Source of the DNA: Chamaecrista fasciculata
Lineage: Eukaryota > Streptophyta > Magnoliopsida > Fabales > Fabaceae
DNA length: 64,000 bases
Direction: 5' to 3'
NCBI GenBank assembly: GCA_003254925.1
Contig: QANZ01011162.1
Coordinates: forward strand, 9,607-73,606
A program made the position numbers and the translations under genes. The notes below the pieces were generated by a model. The model was not told the DNA's origin. It was given only the letters and a program-made list of their open reading frames with translations, and did no database searches. This document shows positions 1 to 11,125 of the stretch, one piece after another; within the stretch, counting starts at the first letter, position 1, and each line of letters begins with the position of its first letter.

Positions 1-1045
1 AAAAAAAAAAAAAGAAGAAACTCATCAACAATAATATGTAACTCTTAACTTGTAGCATTTGAATTTGAAACGAGAGATATATGATCAACTTCACTTGTTT
101 GATCATGAAACACTAGAACAAGCAACTCGCTTTCAGATTGACAGCCCGAATTAGATAGAGAAAATACTCGTAAAAAATTAAGACATTACTCAATTGCTCT
201 CCACTCTTCACATTTAAATTTAAAACGAAAAAATATACAATTATATTTAATATATTTTAACCAAACTAAAACTAAATAAGAATATTAAAATGAAGACCAA
301 TATAAAAGTTTTAAAATATTTAATATCAACCTAGGTTGAGAATCAATTTGAGCAATTGAAAAAAAGGCCAAAGTGTAAATTTGGTTCTGTAACTTTGCTC
401 CAGTTTCCAAATTAGTCCTATAACTTTTTTTTGTCTCGAATTTAATTCTCTATCTTTGCTCTAGGTCTCAAAGTCTCATATCTTTTTTTGTCTCAGTTTT
501 GGTCTCATATGTTTTGAAAACTTCCCACCGTTAGTCCTTCGTCTATTTTAAATTACAATTTAGTCCTGAAAACTTTAAGTACTTTACGCTTTAGTCCCTG
601 ACTATCAAAATAAAAGTGAAATAGCATTCCTAAGATTCTCAAACCTAATATCTTGATTCCTAATCCATGAATTATTCATGAAATGGAATAGAAATGCAAA
701 AATAATACAAATTAAAGCAAATAACAGATGGAGTAAAACTGAAAACACAGAAAATTTAAAACCCATCGAAAAATGCCCCAAACTTATCGAAAAAAAGTTT
801 GAAAATTGCCAAAAAAAAAAAAAAAAACCTTAAAAACTCATCCAAAAATCTTAATTCTCGTTGAAATCTCACAAAAATATTTAAAAAGAAAAATTCAAAA
901 ATCCAAACTTTTCCCTCACATCCGGTCTTCTTCTGTGATAGGATCTTGGAAATTTGAAAAAAAAACTAGAAACAGAAATCATAAAACACCCCAAGCTTGA
1001 AATTTCACATTTTTTCTAATTGTGTTGTTCCTTCTTGTGTGATAG
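1..1045. other. Left flank of TNL-1, no gene seen
   Basis: AT-rich DNA without a supported coding region. If TNL-1 is a normal gene, this is intron sequence between its third and fourth coding exons, because no TIR, NB-ARC or first LRR exon occurs here. From about 367 there is a run of 'ggtcctataact'-type phrases starting with ggccaaagtg. That is the look of one terminal repeat of a Mutator-like MITE, but no matching right arm was found. Short reading frames here (for example the lysine-rich one near 806) come from A-rich DNA. Confidence 0.5.
929..957 (+). repeat. Upstream copy of the TNL-1 exon acceptor
   Basis: The stretch around the splice acceptor of the TNL-1 last exon (tgtgatag followed by gatcttggaaatttgaa) occurs twice, once with its AG at about 939-941 and again about 104 bp downstream at 1044-1045. 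Only the downstream copy opens into the LRR reading frame; the upstream copy runs into an A tract. It is a short local duplication that leaves a decoy acceptor. Confidence 0.6.
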
Positions 1046-2299
1046 GATCTTGGAAATTTGAAGAAGATCGTCCTTGTTCAATCCAGACATTTGATAGAGC
1101 TGCCAGATTTTTCAAAAGCTTTCTCTCTCGAAACCATAGATCTTTCTGGCTGTGAAAGTTTGCTTTCTGTTCATCCATCGATTTTATCTCTCCAGTCCCT
1201 CCAATATCTGGACTTATCACGGTGCCGTAAAGTCAAGAGCCTAACAAGTGAGATTCATTTTCGATCTCTTGAATATTTGGCCGTGAATCACTGTGTTAAT
1301 CTCAAGGAATTCTCAGTGTCATCGGAGAAATTACGCAAGCTCAATTTCTTCAGAACGAGGATCAAAACATTGGATTCGTCCTTAGGGTTTTCCAGTAATT
1401 TGGAAAAACTCTATCTCTATGGCCCAAAACTTGAGAACCTTCCGGACGAATTATCTTGGTTGAGATCTTTGAATGATCTTCATCTTTCTCATGTAAAAGT
1501 GGTAGATCATTCAAAGCTTCAGATCTTACTCGATGCCTTTCGTTCTTTATCGCGTTTATCTCTGTATAAATGCAATAAGATCACAGAAATCCCCAAAAAT
1601 ATCCAGAATCTTTCAATGCTGGTTTGGCTTGAGATAGAGTTCTGCAAGGGGCTTCGTTCTTTACCAGATCTTCCTCGAAGCATGAGCTCCTTAGTTGTGG
1701 TTGGCTGTACGTCGCTGGATACGATTTCTGTGCCGATTATAAGCAAAGAGACGACGTCGATTTCGAGTTGTCCAAAATTGAATGCACATTCGATTCAGAG
1801 TATCGTTGAAGAGGCTCGTTCTGTAATGATTGGATCTGCTTATGAATTTCAAGATCGGTTGATTAGGTTTCCAGGAAGAAGAGTACCAGAATGGTTCAGA
1901 TATCGAAAAACACAAAGCTCCATAACTATTGAATTCCCTACAGATTCTTGTTTGGTAGGTTTTGTTTTCTGCTTCGTGGCTCGCTTTCCCTCCTCTGGAA
2001 TAAAGTATTATCAGAGTTATATTGCTCGCTGTGAATGCTCTTTCGGAGATTTGAGTCTCCCATCATTCAGTCAAATTCATCAGACGATGAATTCAGATCA
2101 TATTTGTATGTGGAGTGATAAAAAGGTTTGGGAATTGATGTTGGAGTTAATTGAAGTAAGAAGAGAAAGAGGAATTGATCCGTTCATCAGTAATAACCTA
2201 AATCTTTGCTTTGAATTCAGTGTTGAAATTGGTGGTAAGGGAAAAGGTGGTATTCCTATAAAAGAATGTGGGGTGTGCCCATTATATGTTTCTGACTGA
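1046..2299 (+). CDS. TNL-1, last exon of a TIR-NBS-LRR gene (LRR + C-JID)
   Basis: This exon encodes 417 residues of the C-terminal half of a TNL immune receptor. The acceptor AG is at 1044-1045, and the exon opens with DLGNLKKI, the same place and phase (0) as the last exons of TNL-2 and TNL-3. Leucine-rich repeats fill roughly the first 210 residues (for example IELPDFSKAFSLETIDLSGC). The post-LRR C-JID domain follows with the signature FPGRRVPEWFRYR and ends in IPIKECGVCPLYVSD and a TGA stop. In TNLs such as Roq1 this domain helps bind the pathogen effector. The reading frame is open with no break. TIR, NB-ARC and the first LRR exon are not in the window: they lie to the left, or are missing and this is a solo exon. 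An in-frame TTG at 1058 is internal and is not a start. Confidence 0.85.
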   Translation, partial: DLGNLKKIVLVQSRHLIELPDFSKAFSLETIDLSGCESLLSVHPSILSLQSLQYLDLSRCRKVKSLTSEIHFRSLEYLAVNHCVNLKEFSVSSEKLRKLNFFRTRIKTLDSSLGFSSNLEKLYLYGPKLENLPDELSWLRSLNDLHLSHVKVVDHSKLQILLDAFRSLSRLSLYKCNKITEIPKNIQNLSMLVWLEIEFCKGLRSLPDLPRSMSSLVVVGCTSLDTISVPIISKETTSISSCPKLNAHSIQSIVEEARSVMIGSAYEFQDRLIRFPGRRVPEWFRYRKTQSSITIEFPTDSCLVGFVFCFVARFPSSGIKYYQSYIARCECSFGDLSLPSFSQIHQTMNSDHICMWSDKKVWELMLELIEVRRERGIDPFISNNLNLCFEFSVEIGGKGKGGIPIKECGVCPLYVSD

Positions 2300-3348
2300 A
2301 AACAAAGAGGCACTTCCTCAATAAGGGTAACTAAAAACGTATGATATTGATGAATTAGAGACTATTCATGAGAATGTAGAGGATCCTCTCCCCGTCTTCA
2401 CCACCTGTTCACTTGTATGCAGTTATATTTCTTTATACAGTTTATCTTCTTGCAGACATAATTAATTTCCCTTCAATTGCACATCCTGTTGAAAAGATAT
2501 ATACTGCTTTTACGGTACAATCAGTAGAACAATAAAAAAGTCAGAACAGAAATCACTAATTTCATTGCCTACTTTAGCTTCGTTTTTCACCTTGTTCGAA
2601 CTATCATCTTTGAAGGATTCTCAGTTTCTGAGCAAAATAGCATGTTGATGACATTGGGTAATTGTGGATTTGTGGTTGTAAAATGAAGCAGTAAGGCATA
2701 AATAAAACTAAATCCTCTTAAATCTTTTTATATTGAGATTCTGACCTGGAGATATGGGCAAATTTCAGAACAGAAATAAGTACTTGAATTGCCTACCTGG
2801 CATTGCTTTTTAACTTCTTTCTTTGGGACTGACTTCTTTGCAGGATTTTTCTATAAATTAACAGCGCCGAGCAGAAACTTGTTCATGAGATTGGTTAATT
2901 GTAGTTGTAAAATAAAGCAGTTAAACTTTCCCCTAAATCATTTTTGTCTTTAAACTTCTGTTTGCGTTGTTTGAGAAGAAAGCATTGAAGAGCACAAAGT
3001 ATTCACTTATTAACCCACACAACATAATTTGGCATCACTATATAAAACAATTAAGCTGATCATAAAACTAATTATCATGTCTTAAGCAGTGTTGGTTGAC
3101 AATATATATAGGAAGTAGAGAGAGAATATGAGGAAGAGGGATTATGAGACAATGAGGTGTCCTACTTGAAATTGGTTTCTTGATGATTTTACAAATCTAC
3201 ATTCAAAGTCAACTTAACAATTAAACATTTCTAAACTATTAAATACTTAAAGCGTGCTTACACATTTTGATGTGAAATATTACATATTTACTCATTCCTA
3301 GAATTAACTCATCCCTAACACACTGCTCTTTTTGTTCACTTCACTCAC
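2300..3348. other. TNL-1/TNL-2 spacer with duplicated 3' flank
   Basis: No gene. After the TNL-1 stop come its probable 3' UTR and two diverged copies of one segment, about 2545-2730 and 2769-2945. Each starts near 'acagaaat' and 'ttgcctac' and ends with 'attgggtaattgt', 'gttgtaaaatgaagcag' or close variants. A third copy of the end part follows TNL-3 at about 17310-17400. The rest, up to the TNL-2 ATG, is AT-rich and presumably holds the TNL-2 promoter. Confidence 0.55.
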
Positions 3349-6300
3349 ATGGCCCATTTTTGTGCTTCATTCTCTTCCACTGTTTCTCCAATTTCTGATT
3401 CTCATAAGAAACATGATGTGTTTATTAGCTACAGAGGTGAAGACACCCGCAAAACATTCATCAGCCATCTCCATGATGCATTTTACAAAAAGCAAATACG
3501 AGCCTACCTTGATTCTCAGCTCCCTAGAGGAGATGACATCTCATCTGCACTCATGCAAGCAATTCAAGATTCCTATGTATCTGTGGTGGTCTTCTCTGAA
3601 AACTATGCTTCCTCAAGATGGTGCTTGGATGAACTCATCCACATTCTCCATTGTAGAGAGGTTGAATCACAGCTTGTAATTCCTGTCTTCTACAACGTTG
3701 ATCCCTCTCATGTTCGCCATCAGAGAGGAACTTATGAGAAAGCATTCCAGAAACATGAGCAAGATGGGAGGCACTGCCAACACAAGATTCAACTATGGAA
3801 ATCTGCTCTCACTCAATCCGCAGATTTTGCTGGATGGTCTTCTCTCAGCTTCAGGTAATTAATTAATTAATCAAAAGGCACCATCAAAATGCATCGTTTT
3901 CTCGACTTTCGTCATCTCCTCTTCCTTCTCTAATCTTTCTCGCTACGCAGTGTCTCTTCTCTGTGCATCCAATCTGATCCATAGGTTTTTCTCCCATGAT
4001 CAATTTTAATTTGGGGTTTTAGGGTTCGTATTATTGGGTTCATTGGGTACGTATGGATTACAGTCTACACCTCTTTGTTTATTCAGATGGACCATATTGA
4101 TGCCACAACAATGGCACTGAAAATGGAGATGAGGTCTTCGAACAGGAAACTAGTGATAGATAACATTGTCAATGCCTCCCCAAATAAAATCTAACAAGTA
4201 TTGATTGTTTTACTTCAGTTGAATTATGCATTTATACGAGAAAATAGTTTTTTCTTTTTAAATATTTACTTCAGGCCTGTAATATAGTATTGGTGATAAT
4301 TTGAAGCTGAGGACAAGTGAGAATCTAAAGCAAAAAGAGAGCTTAGATGAATGAATCTAGAGGACAAGTATGAAGCTATAGGGTATAATAAGTTAATAAC
4401 CTAAAGCCTAAAGACTTGCATGCATATATAATGCTCAAAAGATACATGTAGTGGAAGAAGTAGGTGGAGGAAGTGGGAGAGTAGTGGAAGCAATAGGTGA
4501 GGTTATGTAGTGGTCTAGTGGAGTGGTTTGGGATAATCCAAACAAATACTGGATATATATAAAATAACTTAAAGACTTCATAAATGCCTAATGTTATTTT
4601 AGTAGTGTTCTGATGGTGGATTTATTCTTTGGGCTTCCTAGAATATGTAAGAATGGGTTTGGCAGTGGGAACCTTACCATTCATCTTGTATTTTGGATTT
4701 CAGTTTAGGATCATGTCATCCCATGGTTTCGTTCAAAACCATGTTGTTATGATTTTTGGATTTTGTACAAATGCGAAGAAATTTTATACTGATTTTATTC
4801 TATTTTAAAGAGAAATATATAATGATTTGATATGGATAATACTTATCCTTCCATTGAACTCCCATACAAAGTATATGGATGAAGGGAAGATCCATCCTGT
4901 TAGGAATATGAATATATTTAGAAGGATATATCTATTATTATATTTCTGATTTATAGGGATTAGTTAGGATTTCTAATATTAAGGAGTTAGTTATCTTTAG
5001 TTAGTATCTATTAGTATCTATTTAGTATCTATTCAGTATCTCTATTTTGTGTATATATAGGGCACTCTTTATTCAATAATATTATCGGATTATCTCAGCT
5101 TACACATCCATTTTTGTTTTAAACTTCCAAACAGAGTAAAATAATATGGAAATCAAGTTGTCCTTTGAGTTTCTTTATTTTCATCAATTCTCTTTCACCA
5201 TGTGTAAACTTATGTTTTTCTTTTTCCTTATTTGTCAGCAATGACTCTGAACTGATTAAAAAGATCGTTCAAGACATTTTGCAAAAATTGGATCGTAGGT
5301 ACCCACCTGCTGAATTAAAAGATCTTGTTGGCATTGACAGCAAATATGCAGAGTTTGAATTATTTTTAAGAAAAGCTTCAACCATTGGAATTTGGGGTAT
5401 GGGTGGCATTGGCAAAACAACCCTTGCCAAAGGCATATTTTACAAATGCTCTTCCCAATACGAAAGTTGTTGCTTTCTGGAAAATGTTAGAGAAAATTCT
5501 GGTAAGCATAGAAATGGACTTCATGATTTACGTTATAAACTTATCTCCAAGCTATTAGATGAAGAAAATATCCATATTACGAGTACTAATATAGAATCCA
5601 GTTTTGTTAAGTGTAGGCTCAACCGTAAGAAAGTTTTCATTGTTCTAGATGATGTGAGTCATATAGAACAATTAGAATATTTGGTATTGGATGGAGAATG
5701 TCATTTCTTTGGCCAAGGAAGTAGAATTATCATCACAAGTAGAGATAAGCATGTACTGAGCAAAGGGGTTGATGAAATCTACGAGGTTAAGGAATTAGAG
5801 TATCAAGAATCCTTACAGATTTTCAGCTTGAATGCCTTCAACCAAAACTTTCCTGTGATTACAGATGAAGTGCAAATAAAAAGGGCAGTTGATTATACCA
5901 AAGGGAACCCATTAGCTTTAAAAGTATTGGGATCGTTCCTTCGTGGCAAAAGTGAAAGAGAATGGGACAGTTCATTGAGAAAGTTTGAGAAGATTCCTCA
6001 TGAAAACATTCAGCATGTGTTAAGATCGAGTTATGACGCATTAGATGACAATGAGAAGCAAATATTTCTTGACATAGCATGCTTTTTGAAAGGAAAGTCT
6101 AAAGATGATGTGATAAGCTTATTGGACAGCTTTGGCTTATATGGAGCTATTGGCATAAGAACACTTCAAGACAAGGCTCTTATAACTGTGAATGATGAAA
6201 TGCTTGTTAACATGCATGACTTGATACAAGGAATGGGTCATGAAATAGTTCAAGAAGAATCTAGAAACAGACCTGAAAATCGTAGCAGACTCTGGGATTC

Positions 6301-8391
6301 TCAGGAAATCTATGATGTATTAGCTGATAACAAGGTAAAAGATACTAAAATTGTTTCTCAACAAGCATATACCTTCTTGATATGATATCATTTACTTACC
6401 AACGTTCTCTATTTTGTTTCACAGGGAACTGATAAAATTGAAGGTATAATATTAAATCTGTGTGAAACCAAAGAAATAATTTTGTGGCCTGGAATTTTTA
6501 AAAAGATGACTAACTTGAGATTTCTTGAATTATATTCTTCTTCTTACATGGAATCAAGTCATGTGTACCTTCCAAAAGGTCTCAAGTTTCTTCCCAACAC
6601 AATACAGTATCTTGGATGGCATGGATACCCCATGAAATCTTTACCATCCACTTTTTGTCCCAGGAAACTTGTTGAGCTTCATATGCCCCACAGTCATGTT
6701 AAAGAACTCTGGAATGGAGTGCAGGTAGGTATTAGAAACATAGTGTCTTTTTTTTTTCCCTTGGTCAAAGACTCAAATTGGTCCTATAAGTATAGGCCAA
6801 ATCTCATTTTGATCCAAGATGTTTTAAAAATTTTATTTTAGCCCAGTGTGTATGTAACTTGTTTCAGATTGGTCCTGCTATTACAATTCATTATGTAATT
6901 ATTTGTCATGTGGCACCATTAGGACTGCCTAATCTAATTTCCACATCAGATTAAAATAAAAATTTGAAAAAGAAACCACTCTTCTATAACTTTCTCCACT
7001 TTGGCCAAGAAAGAGAGAATATGACTCATCAGATAACACATCAACATTAGATGGAGAATAGTACTAGGTTGTAATGGAAAAACCAATTTGAAACAAGTTG
7101 TATACATAATGGATTAAATGAACCAAGATGAGATTTGGCCTATACATACAAGACAATTGAGCATTTGACCTTTTTTCTTTCATTTTTTTGAAATTTGACA
7201 ATTTCCTAACCTGAGTTTTTACTCTCAATTGCGCTGAAGGATCTTGGAAACTTAAAAAAGATTGACCTTTATGGATCCAGCCAGTTGATGGAGTTGCCAG
7301 ATTTGTCTAAAGCCTCAACTCTTAAGGACATAAATCTTGGTGCTTGTGAAAGTTTGCGTTATGTTCATCCCTCTATTTTGTCTTTGGAGTCGCTCGAGCA
7401 CTTGTACTTATCACAGTGCAACAAACTGGAGAGTCTGAAAATTGGGATTCATGCAAGAAGTCTTGTATTTTTGGATGCAGAAGAGTGCAGTAACCTCAAG
7501 GAAGTTTCAGTATCAGCAGAGAAACTACAAAGGCTGTATTTATCTAACACAGGAACTGAAAAATTGCATTTGTCCACAAGGTGTGCGAGTAATATGGAAG
7601 TGGTCTATCTCGGTGGCTCAACATTTGTGAATGTTCCAAATGAGATATCTTCCTCCAAAGCTCTGACTTATCTTCATCTTTCTGGCTGCCAAGTAATTGA
7701 TGACTCAAAGCTACAAATCTTACTTGATGGCTTGAGATGTTTAAGATATCTATATTTGGATGAGTGTAGTAACATAACTGAAATCCCCAACAATATCCAA
7801 CATGTTTCAGGGTTGGAAAGACTTTCCCTAAACAACTGCAAGAGGCTTTATTCTTTACCAAAGCTTCCACCCTCCATTAAAGAGTTATTTGCCAGAAACT
7901 GCACATCACTTGAGACAGTGATGAGTTCTGGACCACTGAGAGCAAGTAGAAAAGAAATCTCATTTCAAAACTGCCTGAAGTTGAATGAGCAATCATTTCA
8001 GAATATCATTGAAGATGCCCATTCTGCAATGATTGGAGGTGCTTATCGATTTCAACAAAAGGGAAGGGCTAGATATGATGGCCAAAGTTATGTTAAGTTG
8101 CCGGGAAGAAGAGTACCAGAGTGGTTCAGATATCGAACAACGCAAAGCTTTGTTTTTGTTGAACTCCCTCCTAATTCCTATGTAGTGGATTTTGTTTTCT
8201 GCTTGGTGCTTCACTTCACCTCAACACCATCACCGCTTTGTTTTATGTTTGGATGTGCATGCTTCTTGGAAGATGATGAGCTGGGGATTCTCAAAGAGGA
8301 TTTTGAAAGTGCAGAGATGAATTCTGATCAGAAACTCAATCTGGATTGGATTACTCTATCCAACGACTATGACAAGATGATGATGAATTAG
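3349..8391 (+). CDS. TNL-2, TIR-NB-ARC-LRR immune receptor, full length
   Basis: Cytosolic or nuclear immune receptor of 1017 residues. Exons are 3349-3854, 5239-6334, 6425-6724 and 7240-8391, with GT-AG introns in the phase pattern 2, 0, 0. The TIR domain is about residues 20-165, with HDVFISYRGEDTR and the catalytic glutamate of plant TIR NADases in CLDEL (E95). NB-ARC follows: P-loop GMGGIGKTT (K228), kinase-2 VLDDV (about 304-308), RNBS-B GSRIIITSRD, GNPLAL in place of the usual GLPLAL (391), RNBS-D FLDIACF and MHD at 494-496. LRRs run from exon 3 into exon 4, then C-JID with LPGRRVPEWFRYR. The start ATG at 3349 precedes the TIR directly and no rival ATG suits. Oddity: the C-terminus diverges after AEMNSD and lacks the usual IPIKECGVCP end, so C-JID is cut short. 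Intron 1 carries a solo LTR and intron 3 a MULE-like MITE. Function of this allele is unknown. Confidence 0.9.
4898..5104. mobile_element. Short solo LTR in intron 1 of TNL-2
   Basis: A 207-bp sequence starts TGTTAGGAAT and ends GCTTACA. It is flanked on both sides by the perfect 5-bp target duplication CATCC (4893-4897 and 5105-5109). It holds a TATA-like box (gtatatatagggc) and an AT-rich region, as expected of a small LTR. No internal region is present, so this is a solo LTR, probably of a TRIM or short Ty1/copia element. It is a fossil with no coding capacity. The rest of intron 1 (3855-4897) is non-coding; 3889-4060 looks like an old 5'-UTR-like CT-rich piece that I cannot identify. Confidence 0.8.
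6763..7170. mobile_element. MULE-like MITE in intron 3 of TNL-2
   Basis: A 408-bp element starts ggtcaaagactcaaattgg and ends caattgagcatttgacc. Inner inverted matches include 'aggccaaatctcattttgat' against 'gagatttggcct'. The flanks ttttccctt and ttttttctt may be a decayed 9-bp duplication (2 mismatches). There is no coding content. It fills most of the intron between the first LRR exon and the main LRR/C-JID exon. Confidence 0.6.
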
Positions 8392-9201
8392 AGGGTCCCT
8401 TCATGATAATGGGCATCACCTAATATCCTTCTTCACCATGAAATTATGGATTTTCAATTATTTATTATTGTTATATAAATTTTATGATTATATTTTATTT
8501 ATTGTATATTAATTTCATTTAAAATAATTATATGTTTATGATATCATTCATCTCTAGTTTAACCAAGTGAACTAATCAACTTGTGATCTAAGAGTCAATT
8601 CGATCACTTACAAATCTAGTTTTAATAGCATGAATTCAAAATTGGGTCCGGCAAATTTCTCAACCCTTAAAATTAAATGACCGTGTTGCTGCCAATTTCC
8701 GTTTTTTTTCTCAAAATAAATAAATATATAAGTAAATTTATTCTTGACTTCTTGTTCTCTGCATTTTCTTTGAAGTTCACTTTTGAGGTATTAACTTTCA
8801 ACACCTTTCCCAACTGTGAATGTGTTCTGTAAATTCACTCCATAACCCTCTTAGTTTTATTTTTAAGAAAAAAAAAATCAGGTCCAATAGCCTCACATTT
8901 TTATATACATATTCTCATAATTATAATTATTTTTTATAATATTATAATAAAAGATACATTTCAAAAATATTTTCCAAACAAAAATTACATGTTCTCTAAA
9001 TTAATTTATATTAATTATTTTATTCCAAGTTCTTTCTCTCTTAGTTCTTTTTTATTATTTAGGATATGTTTGTCAATTAGGAGAAGAATGGAAAAGAGAA
9101 GAGAATCAAAGATTGAGAGAGAAAGGAAGTGAAGAAGAGGCTAACATTCTATATCTCCTCTTATTTGAATTCATTTATACCTCTTACCTTATTAAAATAT
9201 A
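8392..9201. other. TNL-2 downstream spacer, no gene
   Basis: Probable 3' UTR of TNL-2 followed by very AT-rich DNA with simple A and T runs. I see no open reading frame, RNA gene or recognised repeat. The last 9 bases (9193-9201, taaaatata) are the left target duplication of the next element. Confidence 0.6.
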
Positions 9202-9968
9202 GGCAAAAATATTGGTACCTCAACATATGAGGTCATTTTCAGTTTTACCTTCCATATTTTCTTTGTCAATTATAACCCCTAACATTTTATATTTGAGTTA
9301 ATTATACCTCAAACCCTAACTAATTATAGAATAGTTTAAAAATGTTTGTCATCTTTAACAAACAGGTCCCATTAACAACTCTCATTTTCTTACTCTAAAA
9401 CATCACCACCACATTTCATCGCCGTCGTCCACTCTGTCCTCGTTTCCGTCGACATGGTCCTTCTCGTTGTCGTCCTCAACTTCTTAGTTTCTTCTAAATT
9501 ATGTCGTTCTCATCTTTTTTCCTCCCCTTTACTTCTCAATTTCGACGACCACGACGACACTGTCACCGAAGATTGTGTTAATGCCAGGAGCTAGAGCTAT
9601 TGGTATTTCTGCTCGATCTCTCTGTATTTGAGGCTTACCCGCGAGTTTGTGTGTGGTTGCCAGCACTGTGAAAAACAAAGGGGAGAGATTTTTCAGGTTT
9701 CTCAATTGCGGGGACCAATTCATTAAAGATGTCAAACATTTTGGATTGTTCAGTATTTAGTTAGGGACTCGTGTGAAAGAAAAATCTTGAGAGAATGAGG
9801 GATTTCTAAATAATGGAAACTTAAGAACCTTAAAACAAAAAAAATGTCGGGTTAAGATATAATTGACTCAAATGTGAAACGTTGGGAGTATAATTGGCAA
9901 AAAAGAAACGTTGGGGGAATAACTGAAAATGACCCCATACGTTGGGGGTACCCACAATACTTTTTGCC
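9202..9968. mobile_element. Non-autonomous MULE carrying a GRF-type zinc-finger fragment
   Basis: A 767-bp element is bounded by a perfect 9-bp target duplication, taaaatata, at 9193-9201 and 9969-9977. Its ends are GGCAAAAATATTGG and the inverse (...TTTTTGCC), with imperfect terminal inverted repeats of about 110 bp that contain 'gaggtcattttcagtt' on the left and 'aactgaaaatgacccc' on the right. The middle (about 9395-9735) is richer in GC and has codon-like structure, including a decayed GRF zinc-finger piece. No transposase is present, so this is a Pack-MULE-type passenger element. Confidence 0.8.
9623..9730 (+). pseudogene. Captured GRF zinc-finger fragment
   Basis: The plus-strand frame from 9623 reads C-I-stop-GLPASLC, then TVKNKGERFFRFLNCGDQF. 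This fits the GRF zinc-finger pattern (CxCGxPA...NPGRRFxxC...C). The stop replaces the second cysteine position, so it is non-functional. It lies inside the MULE at 9202-9968 and was most likely captured from a host gene. The match is by memory of the family, over a short span, so confidence is moderate. Confidence 0.45.
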
Positions 9969-10109
9969 TAAAATATAATTAATATTTTTGTAAGGAAAAT
10001 TATATTAAAAAAATAATATTATTAGGGCACTCCAGTTTTAAATCACTGAATTCTGTTTTTTTAGATTAAGATGTGTGTAATAAATTTTGTTAGAAAGATT
10101 TCCATAAAA

Positions 10110-10338
10110 GGTAAAAATATTAATTTCGTCTCCAAACTTTACACTAATTGTCAATTTCGTCCCTAATGTTTTATATTTTAGTCAATTTTATCATTTGACT
10201 AAGTTCTTTCAATAAATTAATGACAGACTGTATTTTTTTTTAAGTAAGAAAAAATGATAAAACTAATAAAAATGTTAAACATTGAGGATAAAATTGATAA
10301 TTGATATAAAAGTTAGGGAGTAAATTAATACTTTTGCC
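10110..10338. repeat. Fold-back MITE
   Basis: A 229-bp inverted repeat. The left arm (ggtaaaaatattaatttcg, then 'gtccctaatgttttatattt') mirrors the right arm ('aaaatgttaaacattgagga', then 'aaattaatacttttgcc'). No clear target duplication was found. It lies between the two larger MULEs and has no coding content. Confidence 0.5.
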
Positions 10339-10691
10339 TAGAAACCGATTTTCTATAACATAGCCCTTTTTGACTTTTGTAAATGGCCAAAGTCCTATTT
10401 TGGTCCCCCAGTTATGCTCCTTGTTCCAAATAGGTCCCTCAGTTATTTTTTGTTCCATATTGGTCCCCCAGTTATGCAAAACTTGAAAAAGTTGGTCCCT
10501 CTAACGTTTTCCATCCATTTTTCCGTTAAAAAAAGAGGAAAAATAAACTTTCATCCCCAAAAGTTTTATTTTCTTATATTAAGGTCCTTTTCTTTTTATA
10601 ATAAGATCAAAACGTAAGAAAAAAAAGTAAATTAAGATTTTAAGTGAATTTACCCAAAAAATACAAAAAATCTCTCTCTCTCTCCCCCCTT

Positions 10692-10694
<3 letters not shown>

Positions 10695-10742
<48 letters not shown>

Positions 10743-10783
10743 TTCTTCTTCTTCTTCTTCTTCTTCTTCTTCTTCTTCTTCTT

Positions 10784-10814
<31 letters not shown>
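10695..10814 (+). repeat. (CAT)n/(CTT)n compound microsatellite
   Basis: About 45 bp of CAT repeats directly followed by about 74 bp of CTT repeats, inside the Pack-MULE. The apparent poly-Ile/poly-Phe reading frame here is an artefact of the repeat. Confidence 0.95.
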
Positions 10815-11125
10815 AATTCCCATGTTTGTATGTTTGTGTTCCTTCTTAAATTCCCATGTTTGTATGTTTGTGTTCTATGTCCTCTCTATTCTTATTCTTC
10901 TTCTTTCACTTCATACTCTTCAATGGGATTCTAAATTCTTCTGAAAAGCTCTCAACTTTGATCTCTCTCTCTTCTTCTTCTTAAATTCCCATGTTTGTAT
11001 GTTTGTGTTCTATGTCCTCTCTATTCTTATTCTTCTTCTTTCACTTCATACTCTTCAATGGGATTCTAAATTCTTCTGAAAAGCTCTCAACTTTGATCTC
11101 TCTCTCTCTCTTTCTCTCTGCCGGA

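Noticed and set aside
10644-10934. Open frame with long Ile and Phe runs
   Set aside because: It is the translation of CAT and CTT microsatellites inside the Pack-MULE.
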